Made by a program: the position numbers and the translations under genes
Shown: positions 9,232 to 16,714 of the stretch, piece after piece
Position numbering within the stretch: the stretch's first letter is position 1
How the letters are laid out: each line of letters opens with the position of its first letter
Source of the DNA: Symploca sp. SIO3C6
Lineage (GTDB): Bacteria > Cyanobacteriota > Cyanobacteriia > Cyanobacteriales > Coleofasciculaceae
DNA: 41,519 bases
Direction: 5' to 3'
Assembly (NCBI GenBank): GCA_010692425.1
Contig: JAAHHJ010000012.1
Coordinates: forward strand, 1 to 41,519
Notes under the pieces: generated by a model
What the model was told of the DNA's origin: nothing
The model's input: only the letters and a program-made list of their open reading frames with translations
Database searches by the model: none

Positions 9232-11154
9232 GTGTCTTCTAGCACAATTCAACAAAAACCAGATCAAGATCAAAAAAGTGGAGCATCACCAGTTTTTAAT
9301 TTTTTCAAAGGAGTGGCTCAGGTAGCAGGGGGAACTGTACTTGGCGTCACCATGCTAACGAGTTCAATTGTTGCTGGTGGACTAGTTGGTTTAGCAACTA
9401 GCTTCCGTAACCTTCCAGATGTTAGGGTTCTCAGGGGCTATGTTCCTACAGAAACAACCTATATCTACGATGTTAAGGGCAAGCTCCTTGTAAGTCTCCA
9501 TGGTGAAGCTAATCGCGAAGTCGTCAAATTAGACCAAATCAGTCCGCACCTAAAGCGAGCAGTAATTGCCATTGAAGATAGGCAGTTCTATCTGCATCAA
9601 GGAATTAACCCCAATAGTGTGGGACGTGCTTTCCTCGCCAACTGGGAGCAAGGCTCAGTTGTTCAAGGTGGTTCAACCTTAACAATGCAGTTGGTAAGAA
9701 ACCTGTTCCTCTCACCTGAGCGCAGTTGGGCCCGTAAAATTGCCGAAGCGGTACTCTCAATCAGAGTCGAGCAAATTTTCACCAAAGACCAAATTCTGGA
9801 AATGTACCTCAATCAAATCTATTGGGGTCACAATAACTATGGTATCCAAACTGCCTCTGAGAGCTATTTTGCCAAATCTGCTTCCGAGCTTACCTTAGCA
9901 GAGTCATCAATGCTGGCAGGACTAATTCAGTCTCCAGAAGCATACAGTCCTTTCATTAACTATGAGTTTTCTAAACAGCGCCAAGCTCAGGTTCTCACAC
10001 GCATGCGAGAATTGGGATGGATTAGTGCAGCCCAAGAGCAAGAAGCTAAAGAGCAACCACTCTTAGTTGGTAAAAGTACTTCTTGGCGAACTAGTGAACT
10101 ACCTTATATTACAGAAGCAGTAGTTGCTGAGTTGAATGAGCGATTTGGACCGGATGCTGTGATCAAAGGAGGCATGCGAGTCCAGACGACAATTGACTAC
10201 AATTTCCAAAAGAAATCGGAAGCAGTTGTAGCTCGTGCCCATCGCAATCTGCGTCGCCGTGGGCTTTACGCTGACCAAGTTGCCTTAGCAGCTGTAGATC
10301 CGAGGACACATTTTGTAAAAGCTCTAGTAGGGGGTGTTAATTACGAAAAGAGCCAGTTCAACCGCGCTATTCAATCGAGACGTCAACCCGGATCATCTTT
10401 TAAGCCCTTCGTATACTATACTGCCTTTGCTAGTGGCAAGTATGGACCCTCATCCACCGTCTACGATACCCCAGTTCGTTACCGTGATGGTAATGGTTAT
10501 TATTCTCCTAAAAACTATGGTGGCGGTTACTCTGGTGCCATGAATATACGCACTGCCTTGATTTTCTCTCGCAATGTGCCAGCAGTAAAGATTGGTAGGG
10601 CTGTGGGACTTGATAAGGTGATTAAAGTACTGCGTACTCTGGGGATTAAGAGTCCTTTAAAGCCAGTAACTTCCTTACCTTTGGGTTCAATTGGGGTAAC
10701 ACCCTTGGAAATGGCTGGAGCCTATGCTACTTTTGCCAATAACGGTTGGCATTCGGATACGACGATTATTGTTAGGGTTACTGATAGCGACGGTAACGTA
10801 CTCTTAGACAATACCCCTCAACCGAAGCTAGTACTCAACCAATGGGCAGTAGCTTCTCTCAATGGCGTGCTGCGCAGTGTGATCACTAGCGGCACTGGTA
10901 AAGAAGCGCAAATTGGCAGACAGGCAGCAGGGAAAACTGGTACAACTGACTCGGAAAGAGATGTCTGGTTTGTGGGGCATGTGCCGCAGCTAGCAACTGC
11001 GGTTTGGATTGGTAATGATAACAACAGACCTTTAGGAAGAGGGGCAACCGGAGGGAAATATGCAGCACCAGTCTGGCGCACTTTTATGCTGGAGGCTCTC
11101 AAAAATGAACCAGTGCGATATTTTGAACCGTCTTCTAAATTTAAGCGTCCTTAG
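9232..11154 (+). CDS. Class A penicillin-binding protein (PBP1a type)
   Basis: Bifunctional peptidoglycan synthase of 640 residues, anchored by one N-terminal membrane span (about 33-55). The glycosyltransferase 51 domain shows EDRQFYLHQGI (catalytic Glu about 115), GGSTLTMQLVRNL (147-159) and a second Glu at about 171. The transpeptidase domain shows the nucleophile motif SSFK (388-391), SRN (446-448) and KTGT (568-571). All active-site motifs are intact, so both lipid II polymerisation and cross-linking are expected. Translation starts at GTG with a GAGG-type ribosome site about 12 nt upstream. The gene ends 7 bp from the convergent DUF1825 gene, with no room for a separate terminator. Confidence 0.95.
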   Translation: MSSSTIQQKPDQDQKSGASPVFNFFKGVAQVAGGTVLGVTMLTSSIVAGGLVGLATSFRNLPDVRVLRGYVPTETTYIYDVKGKLLVSLHGEANREVVKLDQISPHLKRAVIAIEDRQFYLHQGINPNSVGRAFLANWEQGSVVQGGSTLTMQLVRNLFLSPERSWARKIAEAVLSIRVEQIFTKDQILEMYLNQIYWGHNNYGIQTASESYFAKSASELTLAESSMLAGLIQSPEAYSPFINYEFSKQRQAQVLTRMRELGWISAAQEQEAKEQPLLVGKSTSWRTSELPYITEAVVAELNERFGPDAVIKGGMRVQTTIDYNFQKKSEAVVARAHRNLRRRGLYADQVALAAVDPRTHFVKALVGGVNYEKSQFNRAIQSRRQPGSSFKPFVYYTAFASGKYGPSSTVYDTPVRYRDGNGYYSPKNYGGGYSGAMNIRTALIFSRNVPAVKIGRAVGLDKVIKVLRTLGIKSPLKPVTSLPLGSIGVTPLEMAGAYATFANNGWHSDTTIIVRVTDSDGNVLLDNTPQPKLVLNQWAVASLNGVLRSVITSGTGKEAQIGRQAAGKTGTTDSERDVWFVGHVPQLATAVWIGNDNNRPLGRGATGGKYAAPVWRTFMLEALKNEPVRYFEPSSKFKRP

Positions 11155-11161
11155 AGCAATT

Positions 11162-11485
11162 CTAAAGTTGCTTTTCGAGTTCTGACTTCATCCGCTCCAA
11201 GGTGGTGTTCATTTGCTCGAACATCTGCTGAGGAGTGATACCAAACTGACCAAGTTGTGTATTTAACTGCTCAACTGTCATTTGGGCCATGAAGTCATCA
11301 GATAACTCGAAACGCTTCATAAAAATGCGGTAGCGTTCCATAATCGATTCCATCTTGTCGATAAAAATCTTTTTCCCTTCGAGGTCAAATTTGCCGTAGT
11401 TATTCCCCAATTGGATTAGGGATTGGTAATCTTCAAACAGCTGCTTGGCTTCTTGCTGAACTATTTCTGAATCAAAAAACCCCAT
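11162..11485 (-). CDS. DUF1825 family protein
   Basis: A small acidic helical protein of 107 residues, beginning MGFFDSEIVQQEAKQLFEDY. It matches the DUF1825 family, which I know from cyanobacteria; no function is established. It is predicted to be almost entirely alpha-helical with a Met-rich second half, has no signal peptide or membrane span, and is likely cytosolic. It converges on the penicillin-binding protein gene. Confidence 0.85.
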   Translation of the reverse strand: MGFFDSEIVQQEAKQLFEDYQSLIQLGNNYGKFDLEGKKIFIDKMESIMERYRIFMKRFELSDDFMAQMTVEQLNTQLGQFGITPQQMFEQMNTTLERMKSELEKQL

Positions 11486-11489
11486 CGCT

Positions 11490-12164
11490 CTTATATCTCA
11501 ACTAATTCCGGGAGGAGTCCCCCATTATAATCTTCGAGGTGTGCTTGACCTACTGGAGGAAACCTCAAGTGCGACGATGCGGCGTTAGAGAAGCAGGGCG
11601 CTCTTAGCGCACGGTTTCCTCGCCATTGGAAAGCGCACTTGCAGGATGAGTCGCACCTCGATTTAACAGTGTTCCCAATCCCGGCCAAGATCTTGCTAGT
11701 TAAAAGTTTAAGCCCTACCGCCTTTGATCTACTTATGACGTTTGACACTTTGTATTTGCCTTTCGTCTGGACAGTTACAGACTCGTATTTTTGACCTGTA
11801 CGCATAGGGCTAAAAAAACTCGTGGAAATAATCCTTGAGTAAAGTTACTTGCTCCTTACCGCCACTTGTGCCAGCATTTCCTCTCTTAAAGCGACCTAAT
11901 CAGAGGTCTTGCAGATACTCCGGACTAGGAGAACATCCGGAAGTGCGTAACAGGCACAAGCTCATGCGGTAGACACCAGTTACAGGGAATCTGACTCTTC
12001 CCAAGCTCCCGTTTTACGCCTTTAGCGCATACCTGTAGGGCTATTACCCGGAGGGTTAGCGGGAGAAGGTGATCCACGTTCGTGGTACTGCTGTTGCTAG
12101 TATCATTCTAGTGCAGTGTTGGGCTGGTGTAAGATTCGGTTTTCCGTATTCACTGGTTATTGGC
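11490..12164. other. Gene-free, GC-rich region with strong hairpins
   Basis: About 675 bp with no convincing gene. A 104-codon frame at 11491-11805 (minus) has implausible composition and looks non-coding. The segment holds several inverted repeats, for example CGAGGTG...CACCTCG (about 11535-11662) and CCGGA...TCCGG (about 11920-11941). It is richer in GC than its surroundings. It could be a structured RNA or the remains of an IscB/TnpB-type element. I cannot assign it to a known RNA family. Confidence 0.35.
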
Positions 12165-12250
12165 AGGGGATGGGGAGGAGGAGATGGGGAGAGGGGGAGA
12201 TGGAGAGATGGGGAGATGGGGAGAGGGGGAGATGGGAAGATGGGGAGATG
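12165..12250. repeat. GGGGAGAT octamer array
   Basis: About ten imperfect GGGGAGAT/GGGGAGAG units ending 31 bp before the TM2 gene start, so it sits in that gene's leader or promoter region. It is the longest octamer array in the window. Confidence 0.85.
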
Positions 12251-12281
12251 ATGATTTTGAGTAAGCAGATTAAGAGCAAGT

Positions 12282-12677
12282 ATGTTGAGTAAGCCGAAAA
12301 GCCGGAAAGTTGCTGCCCTGATAGCTTTTATGGGAACAATCTTGCCAGTTTCTGGATTCCACAAATTCTATCTGGGACAACCTTTGTGGGGGTTGATGTA
12401 TTTGCTTCTTTTTTGGACTCCTATTCCTAGAATTGCTAGCGCTATTGAATTTGTCTGGTACTTGGGACAAAATCAAGATGAATTTGATCGAAATTTTAAT
12501 GGCGGTGCCCTCAGAGTAAACTCATCCGTATCGACTCAACCTACGGCGATTGATCCTGCTAAAGTGGGAGAGGTTGCCGATGCCTTGCGACAGCTGGATA
12601 AGCTTCGTCAGGAGGGTTTAGTTTCTGAGTATGAATTTGAACAAAAACGTCGCCAACTACTTGACCACATTGCTTAA
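12282..12677 (+). CDS. TM2-domain membrane protein with SHOCT-like tail
   Basis: A 131-residue protein. Residues about 9-65 form a TM2 domain: two membrane segments with the family pattern of a small loop and a Gly-rich GFHKFYLGQPLWGLMYLL segment. The C-terminal 35 residues (KLRQEGLVSEYEFEQKRRQLL) match the short SHOCT motif, seen at the end of many membrane-associated proteins. TM2 proteins have no single established role. The downstream helix-hairpin-helix gene starts 5 bp after the stop, so the two are very likely co-transcribed. It starts with ATG at 12282. Confidence 0.85.
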   Translation: MLSKPKSRKVAALIAFMGTILPVSGFHKFYLGQPLWGLMYLLLFWTPIPRIASAIEFVWYLGQNQDEFDRNFNGGALRVNSSVSTQPTAIDPAKVGEVADALRQLDKLRQEGLVSEYEFEQKRRQLLDHIA

Positions 12678-12682
12678 GGCTG

Positions 12683-13231
12683 ATGCCGATGTTTGATTGG
12701 CTTGCACAGACAACCAGACTAAACCCAAATCAACAATTAATTAGAACCAAGCTGATTAGTGACCCTTACTACCGCCTGCAATCAGCTCAGGAGATTGAAA
12801 TAGCTGCCGAACTGGGCATTAAAATTGATGTCAATCAAGCTAGTGTTGATGATTGGCTTAGACTGCCGGGGATATCAATTCATCAAGCTAGATCCCTAGC
12901 TCAACTTAGCAGCAATGGTGTTCAATTTTGTTGTATCGAAGACCTAGCGGCGGCTTTGGGTTTACCAGTACAGCGTATTATACCTTGGCAATCAATTCTA
13001 AGCTTCTGTTACTACGATGCTGAAAGTGGCTTAGCTCCTCAAACAATAAATCCTAATACTGCTTCGGTAGAACAGTTATCACAAATTCCAGCAGTTGATT
13101 TGTTTCTGGCTCGGTCAATCTTGCAAAATCGCCTCGATTGCGGTAAATATAGTAACCTTGCTGATTTCCAATGCCGTCTTGGTCTCGATTCCCAGTTGAT
13201 TTCTGAACTTATGTACTATCTGCGATTTTAG
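12683..13231 (+). CDS. Helix-hairpin-helix protein, ComEA-like
   Basis: A 182-residue protein with two or three helix-hairpin-helix (HhH) units. IDVNQASVDDWLRLPGISIHQARSL lies at about 48-72 and INPNTASVEQLSQIPAVDLFLARSIL at about 117-142, with a third degenerate unit near 155-178. The NxAxxxxLxxLPGI pattern is that of ComEA/T2SK-type HhH domains, which bind DNA backbone. Unlike ComEA it has no N-terminal membrane anchor or signal peptide. It is translationally close to the TM2 gene upstream. Its TAG stop is also the first bases of repeat element copy C. DNA binding is inferred from family. Confidence 0.75.
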   Translation: MPMFDWLAQTTRLNPNQQLIRTKLISDPYYRLQSAQEIEIAAELGIKIDVNQASVDDWLRLPGISIHQARSLAQLSSNGVQFCCIEDLAAALGLPVQRIIPWQSILSFCYYDAESGLAPQTINPNTASVEQLSQIPAVDLFLARSILQNRLDCGKYSNLADFQCRLGLDSQLISELMYYLRF

Positions 13232-13315
13232 GGAACTCCAAGACACATAATGTAAAGATTATTCTCCCCATCTCCCCCTCTCCCCCTCTCCCCATCTCCC
13301 TATCTCCCCCTCTCC
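13227..13315 (+). repeat. Inverted-repeat element with octamer array, copy C (truncated)
   Basis: Begins TTTAGGGAACTCCAAG directly over the stop codon of the helix-hairpin-helix gene, continues with a shortened AT-rich arm and then octamers CCCCATCT/CCCCCTCT (13263-13313). The opposite terminal repeat found in copies A and B is missing; the array runs straight to the lepB stop. Confidence 0.65.
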
Positions 13316-13969
13316 TCAAACTCGACCAATTCGACTCAGAGGCCAAAAGCGGAAAAAGGCATGACCAATAACATTTTGTTTAGGTAAAAACCCCCACATG
13401 TGGGAATCGTTGCTGTTGTTACGATTATCTCCCATAACAAACAGTTGATCTAGAGGCACCCTTGCCGGTAGCATTCGATATGCTGGTGCTTCTGCAATGT
13501 ATTCTTCTGTTAGTGGAGTCCCATTCAAGTAAACTTTCTCGTCTTTAACCTCAACGATTTGACCAGGTGTAGCAATTGCCCGTTTGATAAAGGCTTGACC
13601 TTGGTCGTAACCTTGTAGTTGCAGTTGTGGTGGCGGATTGAAAACAATTATTTCGCCAGTGGCTGGTGGTCGAAATAGATAGGAGATTTTTTCAACAACT
13701 AAGCGATCGCCCACTTCCAAAGTTGGGAACATAGAATCCGAGGGTATGTAGCGGGGTTCTGCAACAAATGCTCTAATAAAAAGTGCTATTACTAGGGCGA
13801 TCGTAATTATTTGTAAGTTTTCTCGTGCTTGCGCCCAGAAACTGGATTTAGTGTTAGTTAATTGCGGGGGTTGGGTAGTTGACTCTCCTGTTTTTAACTC
13901 TTCTGAGTTCAAATTAGCCAATTCTGGGGAATCATTGGTCACTGCTAATTGTTCTTTCTCTGTAGTCAT
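13316..13969 (-). CDS. lepB: Signal peptidase I
   Basis: Membrane-bound serine protease that cleaves signal peptides at the outer face of the cytoplasmic or thylakoid membrane. The 217-residue product has one N-terminal membrane segment (about 52-70, ITIALVIALFIRAFVAEPRY). The Ser nucleophile lies in IPSDSMFPTL and the Lys general base in FIKRAIATPGQ. The S26 box MGDNRNNSNDSHMWG follows. The frame stays open upstream to 14092, but residues before the ATG at 13969 are encoded by mobile-element DNA, so 13969 is the start. The right end of a decayed tnpB element lies 28 nt before it. Confidence 0.93.
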   Translation of the reverse strand: MTTEKEQLAVTNDSPELANLNSEELKTGESTTQPPQLTNTKSSFWAQARENLQIITIALVIALFIRAFVAEPRYIPSDSMFPTLEVGDRLVVEKISYLFRPPATGEIIVFNPPPQLQLQGYDQGQAFIKRAIATPGQIVEVKDEKVYLNGTPLTEEYIAEAPAYRMLPARVPLDQLFVMGDNRNNSNDSHMWGFLPKQNVIGHAFFRFWPLSRIGRV

Positions 13970-13997
13970 AAAAGTTGGAACTGAAAAAAGAGGAGGC

Positions 13998-14040
13998 GTG
14001 AAGTACCCCAACCTGCTTCGCTGAGGTTGGGGCTTCCAAC
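13998..14040 (-). ncRNA. Solo IS605-type right end / guide RNA 3' stem
   Basis: On the minus strand a perfect stem, CCCCAACCT pairing with AGGTTGGGG, is followed by GTACTTCAC ending at 13998. It has the same layout as the right ends of the three complete tnpB elements. The sequence that would serve as guide (13997 downward) is the lepB leader. It is preserved although its tnpB is destroyed. Confidence 0.6.
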
Positions 14041-14127
14041 TACAACTCAACTCAGGGACGGTCTTATTCGTCTTCGGGATTTCCCGTCTCAACCGCCGAT
14101 GCCGCCAGCAACAAGTTGCTCTTGGTC

Positions 14128-14253
14128 TTACTCAGCGTCCACAGGCAGCAGTCCGTCTTCCACAGACCGGATTTCTGATTTTACAGGCAGATTAGCATGG
14201 GCATCTGCCAGAGCCAGCGGCTTCTCTGATTCCCCGATCTCTGCCGAGTACAT
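14128..14253 (-). pseudogene. tnpB C-terminal remnant
   Basis: A short frame ending PVDAE-stop immediately upstream of the solo right end. The sequence and its position relative to the guide-RNA stem fit the C-terminal tail of a cyanobacterial tnpB. In-frame stops precede it, and no RuvC motifs can be recovered upstream, so the gene is dead. Confidence 0.5.
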
Positions 14254-14761
14254 ACTTTATACCCGAAGGGTGGCCTCTTAGTCAGTCGGGTGGGTCAACG
14301 ACCACTATCATTATATCCTTTTGTGGAACTACGTACCTCCGTTCCACCGCTTGCATCCCTTCCCTACTAACCTAGAGTAAGGGGATTGACGCGATTCTGG
14401 TTAAGACCCATTTTGTGGGTCAATATAGCATGCTGAATGTAGTTTAGCGTTAACAGTACAGATATGCTAACCCACACAGGGGTAAGCTGTTGTGCCTTTT
14501 ACCCACATATTTGGACGGGCGAGACGCCCATCCCACAAACATTCCACAGGAAACAGATGATTGTTGTGTATGCAAATTTTTAGATGTGTTTTGGCTAATT
14601 CCTAACTGCTTGGGAAATATGCGCTTTGGCATTTGCGCTAGTCTAGTAATTGCTACCTCATCGTTGGAAGTTATCGGCTGTTGGCATAACTACACTTCCT
14701 CAATTTAGAGGGGCATCTGAAATTTATATCTCTAATTTAGCAAGATTCCCCCTAAAACACA
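14254..14761. other. Gene-free region with repeat debris
   Basis: Contains a small stem GACCCAC...GTGGGTC near 14404-14422 and the motif GGACGGGCGAGACGCCC (about 14512-14528), part of a dispersed cyanobacterial intergenic repeat. The left part probably belongs to the decayed tnpB element; the right part should hold the promoter of the lipoprotein gene. No gene is supported. Confidence 0.45.
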
Positions 14762-16165
14762 GTGTTTTTTCATCGACGCCCAATCCTGTTTATTAGTCTA
14801 GCTACTTTCCTACTGGGTTTGTTGAGTTCCTGTGCCAATACTCCCACAGGTAAGACCCTTGAACAATCCTTGAGTGCAGACCCCAAACTTAAGGATAACC
14901 TTACTACTGTGGGCAAATCGTCTCAAGACAATCCCCAGAAGCAGATCTCACTAAAATTACCAGAGGATTTCCCTACTGAGATTCCTATTTATCCAGAGGC
15001 TCAACTACAACAAGTTAAACCGCTACAAGCAGCAGAGGCTCAAGGTAAGTTAACAGTTTGGTCATCCTCTGACCCTATTAATGTTATTGAAAACTTTTAC
15101 CAACAGAAATTTGATGCCAACAACTGGCAGATTATCTCTCAACCAGAGGAGGCAGTTGGCTCTTTAGTGGTGCAAAAGGATCAACTCAAAGTTACTTTGT
15201 CAATTCCTGCTAGTACTGCTAGCAATAACTCTAGGGAAACACCTTCATCCCAGCAATCAATAGCTGAAGTCAACAAGAATAATACTAACTTTGAGATTGA
15301 GTATATCCGCAATGCTTCCGCACTAGTTCTACCGAAGGATACCCGGAGAGCTGTAGGAGCTAACGGCACCCAAGAGATTTCTGAGCCCTCTGAAGAAGAG
15401 ACTTCTACCATAGCATCGGAAGCGACAGATGTAGCTACTCAGAAGCCAGAGAAACCCTCAAGCCCTACAGAAGAATCGGGAGAATTTGATCAACTCAACC
15501 CACAGTTGCGCCAATATATTGAAGACTTGGCAGCTTTGGGTGTCTTTGCCCTCAATTCATCTACAGCTAAAAATAACCAAGGTGATGTTGACCAAAGGTT
15601 TGAACCCTATAAAATTATTAGCCGTAGCGAGTATGCCCACTGGCTAGTTGAAACTAATAATCGGATCTATGCTAATCGCCCAGGACTACAAATTCGCTTA
15701 GCATCAGAACAAGCCCAACCTGCTTTTCAGGATCTTCCCTCAAGCCACCCCAATTTTCCGTCAATTCAAGGATTAGCAGAAGCTGGGTTAATCCCTAGCC
15801 CTCTGAGTGGTAATGCCACAGCCGTCTTATTTCGCCCAGATGCACCCCTGACTAGAGAAACTCTGGTTTTGTGGAAAGTGCCTCTAGATAGCCGCCAAGC
15901 TTTGCCCTCAGCTTCTGTTGAGGCTGTGAAGCAGACTTGGGGCTTCCAAGACACTGCCAAAATTGACCCAAAAGCTTTGGCTGCAGTCTTGGCAGATTTT
16001 CAGAATGGGGAGTTTGCTAATATTCGCCGGATATTAGGCTATACTACCATTTTTCAGCCTCAGAAACCAGTGACTCGTGCTCAGGCTGCTGCCGCACTTT
16101 GGTATTTTGGCTCTCAGGGTGAGGGTATATCTGCTCAGGAAGCGCAACAGCTTAAATCTGATTGA
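14762..16165 (+). CDS. SLH-domain-like lipoprotein
   Basis: A 467-residue protein with a lipoprotein signal: hydrophobic LFISLATFLLGLL followed by the lipobox LSSC (Cys about 24). Residues about 55-180 form an alpha/beta domain with the pattern LPEDFPTEIPIYPEAQL and WSSSDPINVIENFYQQKF, as in periplasmic proteins of unknown role. A Glu/Ser/Thr-rich linker follows (about 205-240). The C-terminal half (about 245-455) has SLH-like segments: YIEDLAALGVF, SRSEYAHWLV, FQDLPSSHPNFPSIQGLAEAGLI, and PVTRAQAAAALW. In cyanobacteria such modules attach proteins to peptidoglycan-linked polysaccharide. Translation starts at GTG. A role in the cell envelope is inferred. Confidence 0.8.
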   Translation: MFFHRRPILFISLATFLLGLLSSCANTPTGKTLEQSLSADPKLKDNLTTVGKSSQDNPQKQISLKLPEDFPTEIPIYPEAQLQQVKPLQAAEAQGKLTVWSSSDPINVIENFYQQKFDANNWQIISQPEEAVGSLVVQKDQLKVTLSIPASTASNNSRETPSSQQSIAEVNKNNTNFEIEYIRNASALVLPKDTRRAVGANGTQEISEPSEEETSTIASEATDVATQKPEKPSSPTEESGEFDQLNPQLRQYIEDLAALGVFALNSSTAKNNQGDVDQRFEPYKIISRSEYAHWLVETNNRIYANRPGLQIRLASEQAQPAFQDLPSSHPNFPSIQGLAEAGLIPSPLSGNATAVLFRPDAPLTRETLVLWKVPLDSRQALPSASVEAVKQTWGFQDTAKIDPKALAAVLADFQNGEFANIRRILGYTTIFQPQKPVTRAQAAAALWYFGSQGEGISAQEAQQLKSD

Positions 16166-16714
16166 GTATGCTCAGACTATCTAGTTTCTCGATGACCTTG
16201 AGTCGATTCTTTCCACCCTTGTTTCTTGCTGATGTCCGTCGCTGCCTTCTTTTTAGTATCAATTGAAATTTCCTTAAAATTAAGTTACGCGCGCTTAAAG
16301 GCGCTCTGGCTACATCCGGCACCTGAAAGGAAGGGGCTTTACTCGAAATTTGGGTAAGCTGATGTGCATTTTAATAAAGTATTTCCTGTCTCCTCTTGCT
16401 TATAGTTAACTTTAATTGTGTCCGACTACTTTATAGGTAATTGCTAACTGGCATCCTTGATTATTTTTTTAGCAATTACGAACATGAATTCACAGAAAAT
16501 CAATATGTTAATTTTTTATAAAGCTTTCTTGTTTATCAAACCATGATTTAGTTAATTTGTTAGTTTTAATTAAGAAGCATTTGATTTTTAATCAGAAATT
16601 ATGTAGTTAATCTGGAACTTATTCAAACGCATTCAACACAATAATCCTGCTTTTTTATTTAAAAGCTTAATTTTTAAATGCCAGAAACAACGACAATAAT
16701 GCTTTTGTAAACTA
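16166..16714. other. Long AT-rich gene-free region
   Basis: A 549 bp leader of the PAS gene. A GC-richer patch around 16289-16345 (GCGC...GCGC stem, then a CCTGAAAGGAAGGGG segment) resembles intergenic repeat debris. The remaining 350 bp are very AT-rich with long T and A runs. No gene, tRNA or riboswitch is recognised. Confidence 0.4.

Noticed and set aside
11491-11805. 104-codon minus-strand frame
   Set aside because: Composition is unlike protein, with odd Cys/Ser runs over a palindromic GC-rich segment; there is no homology I can recall and no ribosome site. Treated as non-coding.
12056-12364. Frames encoding Pro/Ser or Gly/Arg/Trp repeats
   Set aside because: They are translations of the GGGGAGAT octamer array on either strand.
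14027-14281. 84-codon plus-strand frame and the N-terminal extension of lepB to 14092
   Set aside because: Both are translations of a tnpB right end and remnant. lepB homologues start at the ATG at 13969.
16289-16345. Riboswitch in the leader of the PAS gene
   Set aside because: The GC patch has a small stem, but I could match no conserved aptamer core.
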